DNA of 64,000 nucleotides from Actinomadura_E scrupuli (GTDB lineage: Bacteria; Actinomycetota; Actinomycetes; Streptosporangiales; Streptosporangiaceae): the NCBI RefSeq assembly GCF_050971785.1, contig NZ_JBPCCU010000013.1, forward strand, positions 124,001 through 188,000, in the 5' to 3' direction. The notes under the pieces were generated by a model. The model was not told where the DNA came from and searched no databases. It saw only the letters and a program-made list of their open reading frames with translations. Made by a program: the position numbers and the translations under genes. Shown one piece after another: positions 1 to 7,977 of this stretch; within the stretch, counting starts at the first letter, position 1; every line of letters begins with the position of its first letter.

Positions 1-39
1 ATCCCCGCGTACCACACCCTGCGCGTACGCCTCGGCTGA
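1..39 (+). CDS. C-terminal end of a cytochrome P450 (partial, cut by window edge)
   Basis: Only the last 12 codons and a TGA stop are present. The tail reads IPAYHTLRVRLG, nearly the same as the tail of the next gene (VPAYESLRVRLD), so the truncated gene is most likely a paralogous P450 in the same orientation. This means the biosynthetic cluster starts upstream of this window. The frame cannot be confirmed beyond these residues, so the call rests on the similarity of the two C-termini. Confidence 0.55.
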   Translation: MPAYHTLRVRLG

Positions 40-144
40 CCGCCCGGGGCCGTCCGGGCCCGAAATGGGCCTGGCTCACCGGTGGCCCCATTGCCTACAG
101 TGAGCCACGAACAGTTACGTACATGATCATAGAAGGGCTGGACC

Positions 145-1332
145 ATGGCAGTGGCCGAACGGCACGAGGCCCGTCTGCTCAAGACCGGCAACCCGGCCCT
201 GTCCACCCTGCTGCGGGCGGCCCGGTTCGCCGGGCGCATCCGGCGCGTCCCCAAGCTCGGCTGGATCGTCACCGATCCGGTGCTCTGCCGCGAGATCCTC
301 AAGAACGAGAGCGGCTTCGACATGGTCGGCGAGGGCGGCGTCGGGCACATGTGGATCCAGCTCATGGGCGAGGAGATGACGCCGCTGTTCACCGGGACCG
401 GCCACGTCGAGTTCCGCACGCACGTCCGTGACCTGTTCACCGAGGACAGCGCCCGCAAGCTCGTCGAGCGGTCCCAGGGGGCCTGCTTCCGGTCGATCCG
501 GGAGCGGCTGGCCGCGGGTGAGACCGTCGACATCGCCGAGTCCGCCCGGCTGCTCTCGGGACGCCTCATCAGCGACCTGCTCGGCCTGGACCTCTCGGCC
601 GAGGAGGTCACCGGCGACCCGGACGCGCCGTACCGCGAGGTGTTCGACGCCGGGCTGCGGCTGGCCACGTTCGCGCTGGGCACCGAGTCCGACACGCGGA
701 TCCCCGAGCCGGTGCTGGAGGAGGCCCGGGAGATCATCGCCTTCATCACCCGGAACGTCGAGGCCAGCTACCCGGAGGCCGACCGCGACAGCGTCCTCGG
801 CCGCTGCCGGGACCTGGGTTTCAGCGTCCCGCTCGCCCGGGGGATCGGCACCCTGCTGTCGGTGGCGGGCACCGAGACCGGCTCGTCGGCGATGGCCCGG
901 ACGATCGCGCTCCTGCACGACAGCGGGCAGCAGGCCCGGTTGCTCGCCGACCCGTCACTGATCGACGCGACCGTGCGCGAGGGGCTGCGGGTCACCACGC
1001 CCGCTCCGACGATCGGCCGCCACGTCCGCAAGGACACCCTGGTCGCCGGCCGGACGCTGCGCGCCGGCGACCGGGTCATGCTGCTCACCTACGTCTCCAA
1101 CAACAACCCGGGGCGCTTCGACATCACCCGCGACTACCTGCCGGAGAACCGGCAGCTGTGGTTCGGCGCCGGCCGTCACCTCTGCCTGGGCGCCGCGATC
1201 GCCCGCACCCAGGTGCGGCGCATGGTGGAGACCCTGACCGCGGCGGGCCGTCCGTGGCGCGTGGTGTCCCGGCAGGCCGCCCACCGCGTGGTCGTCCCCG
1301 CGTACGAGAGCCTGCGCGTACGCCTCGACTGA
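145..1332 (+). CDS. Cytochrome P450
   Basis: A 395-residue soluble bacterial P450, a normal length for the family. Visible hallmarks are the I-helix AGTET at about residues 241-245 (oxygen activation), the K-helix ExxR as EGLR, and the heme loop WFGAGRHLCLG with the thiolate ligand at about Cys347. The ATG is preceded by an AAGGG at a suitable distance. It lies between a probable paralog (upstream edge) and the OleA-like synthase 63 bp downstream, so it probably oxidises an acyl precursor or the product of that pathway; the substrate cannot be read from sequence. It needs external ferredoxin and reductase, and none is encoded nearby. It shares the segment IALLHDSGQ with the second full P450 of the cluster, which suggests an intracluster duplication. 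Confidence 0.93.
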   Translation: MAVAERHEARLLKTGNPALSTLLRAARFAGRIRRVPKLGWIVTDPVLCREILKNESGFDMVGEGGVGHMWIQLMGEEMTPLFTGTGHVEFRTHVRDLFTEDSARKLVERSQGACFRSIRERLAAGETVDIAESARLLSGRLISDLLGLDLSAEEVTGDPDAPYREVFDAGLRLATFALGTESDTRIPEPVLEEAREIIAFITRNVEASYPEADRDSVLGRCRDLGFSVPLARGIGTLLSVAGTETGSSAMARTIALLHDSGQQARLLADPSLIDATVREGLRVTTPAPTIGRHVRKDTLVAGRTLRAGDRVMLLTYVSNNNPGRFDITRDYLPENRQLWFGAGRHLCLGAAIARTQVRRMVETLTAAGRPWRVVSRQAAHRVVVPAYESLRVRLD

Positions 1333-1395
1333 TCCCCGCCCGCCGCACGACCCTGCCCGGATGCGCTCACGGATCCCATCGGACGAGAGGCCCCC

Positions 1396-2397
1396 ATGAG
1401 AACCAGGATCACCGCCGTCGCGGCATACCTGCCGGAGAAGACCCTCACCAGCGCCGAGATCGAGCAGCGCGTGATCGCCGAGAGCGGCGGGTACGTGCCT
1501 CCCTCCAGCATCTTCGGGCGGATGACCGGGATCGGCCGGCGCCACGAGATGCGCGACGACCAGCAGGCCTCGGACCTGGCCGTGGCCGCCGCCGCCAAGC
1601 TGCTGGCCAACCAGGGCATGACCGCCGGCGACCTCGACCTGCTCATCTTCGCCTCGGCCTCGCAGGACCTCGTCGAGCCCGCGACCTCGCACATCGTCGC
1701 GGCCAAGCTCGGCGCGACCTGCGCCGTCTTCGACGTCAAGAACGCCTGCAACAGCTTCGTCAACGCCATGCAGGTGACCGAGGCCATGATCGGCATGGGC
1801 CAGTACCGGCGGGTGCTGATCTGCTCGGGTGAGAACCCGTCCCGGGCCACCCGCTGGAAGATCAAGGACCGGGCGCAGTTCGTGGACTCGTTCGCCGGCT
1901 ACACGCTGTCGGACGGCGGGGCGGCGATGCTGCTGGAGGCCGCGGAGAGCGGCGGCATCTTCTACCGGGACTTCTCGGCCGAGTCGACGGCCTGGAACAT
2001 CGCCACCGTGCCCGGCGGTGGCTCGATGCGCCCGCACGACCCCGACGGCTACTACTTCCACGGGGACGGCCGGAAGCTGAAGGACGTGTTCCTGGGCGTG
2101 GGCCCGGGACTGTATCTGGACGCGCTGGCCAAGACCGGGCTGAGCTGGGACGATTTTGCGGTCGTCTGCGTCCATCAAGTGACGATGCCCTACTTGGAGA
2201 TGATGCGCGGCATGCTCGGCATTCCACCGGAGAAGCTCGTCGTCACCGTGCGGGAGCACGGCAACGTCGCCTCCGCCAGCCTCCCGCTGCAGCTGGCCAC
2301 CGCGCTCGAGGAGGGCCGCTGCGGCCCGGGCGACCGGATCGCGCTGGTCGGCCTGGCGGGCGGGATCAGCCTCGGCGTCGTCTTCGCGGAGCTCTGA
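1396..2397 (+). CDS. OleA-like thiolase-superfamily synthase (KAS III fold)
   Basis: A 333-residue condensing enzyme of the FabH/OleA branch. The Cys-His-Asn active site is visible: Cys118 in FDVKNAC, His260 in VCVHQV, Asn290 in REHGN. Glu94 sits in VEPAT, 24 residues before the cysteine. In OleA (known family) the equivalent LEPST glutamate is the general base of head-to-head, non-decarboxylative Claisen condensation, and HQV...EHGN is also OleA-like rather than FabH-like. The inferred role is joining two acyl thioesters to a 2-alkyl-3-keto acid. OleC- and OleD-like genes follow in the same operon, which supports this. A PKS-priming or acyltransferase KAS III of the CerJ type is the alternative. 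An AGAGG motif precedes the ATG. Confidence 0.85.
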   Translation: MRTRITAVAAYLPEKTLTSAEIEQRVIAESGGYVPPSSIFGRMTGIGRRHEMRDDQQASDLAVAAAAKLLANQGMTAGDLDLLIFASASQDLVEPATSHIVAAKLGATCAVFDVKNACNSFVNAMQVTEAMIGMGQYRRVLICSGENPSRATRWKIKDRAQFVDSFAGYTLSDGGAAMLLEAAESGGIFYRDFSAESTAWNIATVPGGGSMRPHDPDGYYFHGDGRKLKDVFLGVGPGLYLDALAKTGLSWDDFAVVCVHQVTMPYLEMMRGMLGIPPEKLVVTVREHGNVASASLPLQLATALEEGRCGPGDRIALVGLAGGISLGVVFAEL

Positions 2398-2398
2398 T

Positions 2399-2488
2399 GC
2401 GGCGACGCGCGGGGGGCGTGGGGGGTCGTCCCCCCACAAGTGACACGCGGCGACGCGCGGAGGGCTCGGGGGGTTCCCCAGGTGACAC
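2399..2488 (+). repeat. Imperfect direct repeat with GC hairpins between synthase and glycosyltransferase
   Basis: Two copies of about 48 and 42 bp, each opening with GCGGCGACGCGCGG (2399 and 2447) and closing with TGACAC (2441 and 2483). The first copy holds a perfect G6-TCGT-C6 hairpin at 2420-2435; the second holds a shorter G/C hairpin around 2470-2479. Together they fill almost the whole gap between the synthase stop and the glycosyltransferase start. They could moderate read-through or stabilise one part of the message; no function is established. Confidence 0.6.
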
Positions 2489-2498
2489 GACGCCTTCC

Positions 2499-3248
2499 AT
2501 GGGCATGGCCCTGTGGGTGGTCGTCCCGGCCTACAACGAGGAGCGCTCCATCGGCGCGACGCTGCGCCGGCTGACCGAGCAGACCGACCCCGGCTTCACC
2601 CTGGTGGTCGTCGACAACGTCTGCACGGACGGTACCGCCGAGGTCGTCAGGGAGTACGAGGGGAAACTGGACCTGCGCCTGATCGAGGAACCGGAGAAGG
2701 GCACCGGCGCGGCGGCCGACACCGGCATCCGGTTCGCCATCTCCCAGGGGGCCACCCACATCGCCCGTACCGACGCGGACTGCCTGCCGTCGGCGGAGTG
2801 GATCGCCGCGGTGAAGCGGGCGTTCGGCGACGGGCTGCGGCTGGTCAGCGGCCCGCTCCGCCCGCGCACCGACGAGTTCCGGCTGAAGTGGTGGGAGCGG
2901 CGGCTGCTCCCCTCGGTGGTGGCGTTCGCGGCGTTCTTCGGCAGGTTCCGCCCCGGCAACCAGGATCCGGCCTACCTCGGGCCGTACGTCATGATGCCCG
3001 GCTGCAACCTCGCCGTCACCGCCGAGCTCTACGAGCTCAGCGGCGGTTTCCCGCGCACCCGGATCGAGGACGTGCACGAGGACCGCGCGCTGGTCAACCG
3101 GGTCCGGAAGCTGACCACGGAGTACGGGCTGCGCAAGGACATGGTGGTCTACGGCTCGGTCCGGCGGCTGCGGGCGTACGGGCTGGTCGGCACGCTCGGC
3201 TGGTACGCCGACCACCGCTACACCCCCGACGTCGTGGACATCCGTTGA
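2499..3248 (+). CDS. Family 2 glycosyltransferase
   Basis: About 249 residues with the GT-A signature of GT2 enzymes: an N-terminal nucleotide-binding strand VVVPAYNEE, VVVDNVCTDGT, and a DxD-type ARTDAD motif, followed by a MMPGCNLAV segment typical of the acceptor side. It should transfer a sugar from a nucleotide- or polyprenyl-linked donor with inversion. The ATG chosen directly precedes the first beta strand; another ATG lies two codons later. The frame stays open upstream into the repeat region, but that part is low complexity and unlikely to be translated. The stop overlaps the TTG start of the next P450 (TTGA), so the two are translationally coupled. A sugar on the cluster product, or a lipid-linked intermediate, is inferred. 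Confidence 0.85.
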   Translation: MGMALWVVVPAYNEERSIGATLRRLTEQTDPGFTLVVVDNVCTDGTAEVVREYEGKLDLRLIEEPEKGTGAAADTGIRFAISQGATHIARTDADCLPSAEWIAAVKRAFGDGLRLVSGPLRPRTDEFRLKWWERRLLPSVVAFAAFFGRFRPGNQDPAYLGPYVMMPGCNLAVTAELYELSGGFPRTRIEDVHEDRALVNRVRKLTTEYGLRKDMVVYGSVRRLRAYGLVGTLGWYADHRYTPDVVDIR

Positions 3249-4414
3249 GCAGGTCCGCGCGGGCGTGGGAGCGGCGCGTCCAGCTGGCCGCCCATCCGCT
3301 GGTCTACCCGATGCTGCGCTGGCTGGGCCGGCGCGGCCCGATCGTCCGGGTGCCGGGCGTCGGCGTGGTGGTGAACGACGCCGCGGTGGCCCGGGAGATC
3401 CTGCTCGATGGGGAGACCTTCCGCAAGGACGGCCCGGGCTCGCCGGGAGATCTCTGGACCCCGGTGCTGGGCCCCTCGGTGCTGCTCAACATGGAGGGCC
3501 CGGCGCACCGGGCGCTGCGGCGCAGGCTGACCGAGCTGTTCACCCCCGCCTACACCGAGCGGCTGTGCGCCCGGGTCCTGGCCGAGCCGCTGGACCGGCT
3601 CGCCCGGGAGCTCGGCGACGGCGCGGAGGTGGACCTGGTGGACACCATGCGGGTCATGGCCGGCGCGGTGATCTGCGAGGTCATCGGGCTGGAGGCGGGG
3701 TCGGAGGGCGACTACCGGCACCTGTTCGAGCAGGGCGAGCAGATCGTCTCCATGGTGTCGGTACGCACCCGTACGCTCTCCCCTCCGCAGGTGGCCAGGG
3801 CACGGCGGGTGCTCGACCCGATCGGGGACATCGCGGCGAAGGCCTACCGCTCCGGCGACGAGCGCACGGTGATGGGCCGGATGCGCGTCCTCGGGCTGTC
3901 GGAGGAGGAGGCCCGCGGCGCGGCGGGGGCGTTCTTCCTGACCGGCACCGAGACGGTGGCCACCCTGGTGCCCCGGCTGATCGCCCTGCTGCACGACTCC
4001 GGGCAGCTCGACCGGGTGGCCGGGGATCCGGGGCTGCTCGGCCAGGCGGTCGACGAGGCCATGCGGTTCACCACGCCGACCCCGATCATGCTGCGCAGCG
4101 TGCACGCGCCCGTGGAGATCGGCGGCGTGGCCATCCGGCCGGGTGACCGGGTGCTGATCGCCACCCATACCTGCTGCCGGGCGTTCGGCCCGTTCGACCT
4201 CGATCGGCCGCAGCCGCCGGAGCTGCGCCGGCTGTGGTTCGGTGCCGGGCCGCACTTCTGCATCGGGTTCCCGCTGGCCATGTCCGAGATCCGGGCGGTG
4301 GCCCGGGTGGTGCTGGCCGCGGCGCCGCTGCGGATCGTCCGCCGCGCGCCCGCCCGCGGTGTCCTGATCCCCACCTACCGCACGCTGGTCGTCGCCCGCG
4401 AGGCGGCGGCATGA
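3245..4414 (+). CDS. Cytochrome P450 (second complete copy)
   Basis: About 389 residues. The I-helix shows LTGTET in place of the usual AGxxT context, ExxR is EAMR, and the heme loop is WFGAGPHFCIG with the ligand at about Cys339. No ATG or GTG is available near the expected N-terminus. The TTG that overlaps the preceding stop by 4 nt gives a full-length protein (SRSARAWERR...), which is why it was chosen. The gene ends in ATGA overlapping the ligase start. It resembles the first P450 in several blocks and probably arose by duplication. The leucine/threonine in place of the I-helix alanine is mild and does not suggest inactivation. Substrate unknown; it probably acts on the same product as its neighbours. 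Confidence 0.9.
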   Translation: MSRSARAWERRVQLAAHPLVYPMLRWLGRRGPIVRVPGVGVVVNDAAVAREILLDGETFRKDGPGSPGDLWTPVLGPSVLLNMEGPAHRALRRRLTELFTPAYTERLCARVLAEPLDRLARELGDGAEVDLVDTMRVMAGAVICEVIGLEAGSEGDYRHLFEQGEQIVSMVSVRTRTLSPPQVARARRVLDPIGDIAAKAYRSGDERTVMGRMRVLGLSEEEARGAAGAFFLTGTETVATLVPRLIALLHDSGQLDRVAGDPGLLGQAVDEAMRFTTPTPIMLRSVHAPVEIGGVAIRPGDRVLIATHTCCRAFGPFDLDRPQPPELRRLWFGAGPHFCIGFPLAMSEIRAVARVVLAAAPLRIVRRAPARGVLIPTYRTLVVAREAAA

Positions 4415-5976
4415 GCCTGGTACGGCTCGTGCTCGAGCAGGCGGCCGCCACCCCGGACGAGGTGGCGCTGGTCGCCGGGGACGGGACCGCGCTGCGCTAC
4501 GGGGAGCTGCGCCGGCGGGTGCTCGCCGTGCGGCACGGGCTGGCCGGGGCCGGGCTGGAGCCCGGCGACGGCGTGCTGTTCTCGGTCCGGCCGTCGCCGG
4601 ACTCCCTGGTGCTCGCGCTCGGGGTGTTCGCCGCCGGAGGGGTGGTGGTGTTCGCCGACCCCGGGGCCGGGCCGGAGATGTTCGCCGCCCGGATGAAGCT
4701 GGCCCGGCCCCGCTGGGCCGCCGCCGAGTCGCTGCTCTACGCCGCCAGCCGGCTCCGCCCGGTCCGCTCGTACGCCCGCCGCCGGGGGCTGCTGCTGCCC
4801 GACCTGTCCCGGCTGGAGGTCGAGCGGCACGTGCACGCGGGGCGGTGGCTGCCCGGCGTGCCCCGGGGCGCGCTGTCGCTGGACGCCCTGACACGGGGGC
4901 CCGCCCCCGGCGGCGGGGACGACCTCGCCTACCCGCCGGTGGACGCGCCGGCGGTGGTCATCTTCACCTCGGGGACGACGTCGCGGCCACGGGCCGTGGT
5001 GCACACCGGGGCCTCGCTGGCCGCGGCGCTGGAACTGCTGCGGACCCGGCTGCCACTCGGCCCGGGCGACGTGGTGCACACCGACCAGCTGATGCTGGGC
5101 CTGCCGACCCTCATCTCCGGCGCGCTCTGGTCGATGCCGCCGCTGTTCGGCTCCCCGCAGACCTTCCTGCGGCACCTGCGCGAGCGCGGAGCCACCCACA
5201 CCTTCTGCGTCCCGGTGCACCTGGCGGAGATCCTCGACGCGGCTCCGGGCGGGCTGCCCGGCCGGCTGCGGTACGTACTGCTGGGCGCCGCGCCGGCCCC
5301 GGCCGGGGTGCTGCGGCGGGCGGTGGCGGCGGCCCCCCGCGCACAGGTGCTGTCGGTCTACGCGATGACGGAGATCCTCCCGGTCGCGATCGCGTCCGCC
5401 GCCGAGAAGCTCGCGCACACCGCGTCCGGCACCGGGGGTGATCTGCTCGGCGCTCCGCTCCCCGGAGTCGGGGCCGAGCTCGCCGGGGACGGCGAGCTGC
5501 TGCTGTCCGGGCCCAACCTGTGCCGCGGTTACCTGGGGGACCCGCCGCTGGACCGGCTGCCGACCGGGGACCTCGCCCGGTTCGACGAGTCCGGGCGCCT
5601 GGTGCTCATCGGCCGTAAGAAGGACATGCTGATCCGCGGCAAGTTCAACCTCTACCCGGGCCTGTACGAACCCGCGATCGCCGCCCTCGACGGGGTCGCC
5701 GACGCCGCCATCGTCGGCCTCCCCGACCCCGAGACAGGCGACGAGGAGGTGGTGCTCGCCGTCGTCACGCCCGATCACGGAGCCGATCACGGTGCCCGCA
5801 CCGGGGCCGGGCAGGGCGAGGGGCTGGCGGTCCGGCTGGCCCGCGAGCTGCCGGACGTCATCGACCACGACGCGCTGCCGGACCGGATCGTGGTGCTGCC
5901 GGAGCTGCCGCGCTCCGGCCGCAGCCGCAAGCTGGACCGCGCCCGGCTCCGCGAGCTCGTCACCCTCCCGCCATGA
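4411..5976 (+). CDS. OleC-like acyl-AMP ligase family enzyme (putative beta-lactone synthetase)
   Basis: A 521-residue ANL-superfamily adenylating enzyme. The P-loop-like FTSGTTSRPR lies near residues 185-194, the A5-type motif is YAMTEILPV near 317-325, then TGDLARFDESG, and the C-terminal lysine segment is RSGRSRKLDR. The TE(x)LPV form of A5 is what I recall for OleC proteins, which convert 3-hydroxy acids to beta-lactones, rather than for fatty-acyl-CoA ligases. Adjacent OleA- and OleD-like genes strengthen this reading. It overlaps both neighbours by 4 nt, so expression is strictly coupled. The alternative is an ordinary long-chain acyl-CoA or acyl-ACP ligase that loads the P450 or synthase substrates. 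Confidence 0.8.
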   Translation: MSLVRLVLEQAAATPDEVALVAGDGTALRYGELRRRVLAVRHGLAGAGLEPGDGVLFSVRPSPDSLVLALGVFAAGGVVVFADPGAGPEMFAARMKLARPRWAAAESLLYAASRLRPVRSYARRRGLLLPDLSRLEVERHVHAGRWLPGVPRGALSLDALTRGPAPGGGDDLAYPPVDAPAVVIFTSGTTSRPRAVVHTGASLAAALELLRTRLPLGPGDVVHTDQLMLGLPTLISGALWSMPPLFGSPQTFLRHLRERGATHTFCVPVHLAEILDAAPGGLPGRLRYVLLGAAPAPAGVLRRAVAAAPRAQVLSVYAMTEILPVAIASAAEKLAHTASGTGGDLLGAPLPGVGAELAGDGELLLSGPNLCRGYLGDPPLDRLPTGDLARFDESGRLVLIGRKKDMLIRGKFNLYPGLYEPAIAALDGVADAAIVGLPDPETGDEEVVLAVVTPDHGADHGARTGAGQGEGLAVRLARELPDVIDHDALPDRIVVLPELPRSGRSRKLDRARLRELVTLPP

Positions 5977-6914
5977 CGGGCATGCGGGTCGCGGTGACGG
6001 GTGCGTCCGGGTTCGTCGGCGGGGCGGTGTGCCGGGCGCTGGCCGGACGGGGATACGAGGTCCTCGCCTGCGGCCGGCGCGCCCGGGTGGCGCCGGAGCA
6101 CGTCGGCGGGGCGCACTACCGGCGGTGGGACATCACGGACGGGCCGCTGGACGGCGCCCCGGCGGCCGACGCGGTGGTGCACTGCGCGGGGACGGTCTCC
6201 GACTGGGGGCCGATCGGGGAGTTCTTCGCCACCAACGTGGACGGCACCAGGAACGTGCTGGCCTCGTTCCCGGGCGCCAGGTTCGTGCACGTCAGCACCG
6301 CCAGCGTGTACGACCCGTACCGGCCCACCGTCATGGCGGCCGAGGACCGGGCGCCGGTCCGCCGCTACCTCAACGGATACGGCGCGTCCAAGGCCGCGGC
6401 CGAGCGGGCCGTCCTGGCGAGCGGGGCCAGGGCGGTCATCCTGCGCCCGCACGCCGTCTACGGGCCCGGCGACACCACGATCCTGCCCCGGATCCTGTCC
6501 GCGGTGCGCGGCGGGGTGCTGCTCGGCGTCGGCGACGGACGGCAGCGGATCAGCATGACCTCGATCGGCAACCTGGTCCAGGCCTGCCTGCTGGCGGTCT
6601 CCGGGCCCGTGGACCACGGCGTCTTCAACGTCACCGACGCCGAGCCGGTCACCCTGGACGACGCGCTGCGCGCGATCCTCGCCGAGCGCGGTGTCCGGGC
6701 CCGGACCGCCTATCTGCCGCTGCGGGCGGTCTGGCCGGTGGCGAGCGCGGTCGAGGGCGCGTTCCTGCTGGCGGGAAGCCGGCGGCCGCCCCGCCTCACC
6801 CGCTACGCGCTCAGCCATCTGGCGGTCGAGCGGACCCTGGACCTCACCGCGGCCCGCGGCCGGCTCGGTTACGACCCGGCGCCCACGTCGTTCGCGGGCG
6901 CCGCCTCCTGGTAG
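5973..6914 (+). CDS. OleD-like NAD(P)-dependent reductase/epimerase (extended SDR)
   Basis: A 313-residue extended short-chain dehydrogenase of the 3-beta-HSD/NAD-epimerase group. The N-terminal Rossmann motif is VTGASGFVGG, and the catalytic YxxxK is YGASK near residue 136, preceded by VSTASVYD. The segment SDWGPIGEFFATNVDGTRN resembles OleD proteins, which reduce 2-alkyl-3-keto acids to 3-hydroxy acids. Here it would act between the synthase and the AMP ligase. The ATG overlaps the ligase stop by 4 nt. It is the last gene of the cluster; the convergent molybdate operon starts 13 bp away. A sugar-nucleotide epimerase is less likely because the C-terminal substrate domain looks like that of OleD/3-beta-HSD. 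Confidence 0.82.
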   Translation: MTGMRVAVTGASGFVGGAVCRALAGRGYEVLACGRRARVAPEHVGGAHYRRWDITDGPLDGAPAADAVVHCAGTVSDWGPIGEFFATNVDGTRNVLASFPGARFVHVSTASVYDPYRPTVMAAEDRAPVRRYLNGYGASKAAAERAVLASGARAVILRPHAVYGPGDTTILPRILSAVRGGVLLGVGDGRQRISMTSIGNLVQACLLAVSGPVDHGVFNVTDAEPVTLDDALRAILAERGVRARTAYLPLRAVWPVASAVEGAFLLAGSRRPPRLTRYALSHLAVERTLDLTAARGRLGYDPAPTSFAGAASW

Positions 6915-6927
6915 CCGCGCCGGGCTC

Positions 6928-7977
6928 TCACGCGGGGTAGGCGTGGGTCTCGGTGGCCTTGACCGCGGCCCAGACCTCGCTGCCCTCGGCGAGGCCCAGC
7001 TCGGCGACGGCACCGGCGGTGATGTCGGCGGCGACCGGCAGCGGGTCGTCGAGATGGACGCGGAGGTGGTCGCCGTGCCGCTCGATGCCGGCGATCGTCG
7101 TCCGCCAGAGGTTGCGCGGCGTGCCGTCGGGCCTGGTGCGGTAGAGCGCCACGGCCGACGGCGGGAAGGCCAGGAACACCTCGCCGTCCGACGACTCGGC
7201 CGTGTCGAGCGTGAGACCCCGCCCCAGGTCACCGGTCAGCGTGACGGTGTGGGCGCGGGCGGAGCCGCGGTAGAGGTTCAGCCCGACCAGGCGGGCGACG
7301 AAGTCCGTGCGCGGGTGGCGGGCCACCTGCGCGGGGGTGCCCTGCTGGACGACCCGGCCGGCCTCGATGACGACCAGCCGGTCGGCGAGCACCATCGCGT
7401 CGAGCGGGTCGTGGGTGACCAGGATCGTGACGCCGGTGAAGTCGGCCAGGTGGCGGCGCAGATCGGAGCGGATCTCCGGCCGGGTGTGTGCGTCCAGCGC
7501 CGCGAGGGGCTCGTCGAGCAGCAGCATCCGGGGCCGTACGGCCAGCGCCCGGGCGAGCGCGACCCGCTGGGCCTGGCCACCGGAGAGGGCACGGGGCCGG
7601 TGCCGGGCGTGGCCGGCCAGGCCCACCCGGTCCAGCCACCCGGCGGCCTGCCGCCGTGCCTCCGCCCGGCGGGCGCCCGCGCACCGCAGCCCGAACGCGA
7701 CGTTGTCCAGGGCGGTGAGGTGCGGGAACAGCAGATGGTCCTGGAAGACCACGCCCACCTGGCGGCGCTCGGCCGGAAGGGTGTGCAGGGCCGCACCGCC
7801 GAGCCGGATGTGCCCGGACGACAGCGCGGTGAGCCCGGCGAGCGCGCGCAGGGCGGTGGTCTTCCCGGCGCCGTTGGGGCCGAGCAGGGCCACGACCTCA
7901 CCCGGCTCGGCGGTGAGCGCGAGGTCGAGGACGAAGGCCGGCCGCCGCACGACCAGCCGGGCGTCCAGGGCCGTCAT
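6928..7977 (-). CDS. modC: Molybdate ABC transporter ATP-binding protein
   Basis: About 349 residues. The Walker A is GPNGAGKTT, the Q-loop is VVFQDHLLFP, the signature is LSGGQAQR, the Walker B is MLLLDEPLAALD, and a switch His follows in VTHDPLDA. A TOBE domain follows (about residues 280-345), as in ModC and related anion importers. The start used overlaps the modB stop by 4 nt (ATGA); an ATG three codons earlier (MDHM) is an alternative. It energises oxyanion import at the inner face of the membrane with ModB. The neighbouring HTH-TOBE regulator supports molybdate rather than sulfate or iron as substrate. Confidence 0.9.
   Translation of the reverse strand: MTALDARLVVRRPAFVLDLALTAEPGEVVALLGPNGAGKTTALRALAGLTALSSGHIRLGGAALHTLPAERRQVGVVFQDHLLFPHLTALDNVAFGLRCAGARRAEARRQAAGWLDRVGLAGHARHRPRALSGGQAQRVALARALAVRPRMLLLDEPLAALDAHTRPEIRSDLRRHLADFTGVTILVTHDPLDAMVLADRLVVIEAGRVVQQGTPAQVARHPRTDFVARLVGLNLYRGSARAHTVTLTGDLGRGLTLDTAESSDGEVFLAFPPSAVALYRTRPDGTPRNLWRTTIAGIERHGDHLRVHLDDPLPVAADITAGAVAELGLAEGSEVWAAVKATETHAYPA

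Noticed and set aside
5973..6927. A hidden oleB (alpha/beta hydrolase) gene
   Set aside because: No GxSxG- or haloalkane-dehalogenase-like protein is encoded on either strand between 1 and 6928. The nearest alpha/beta hydrolase is the proline iminopeptidase at 27190, which is unrelated.
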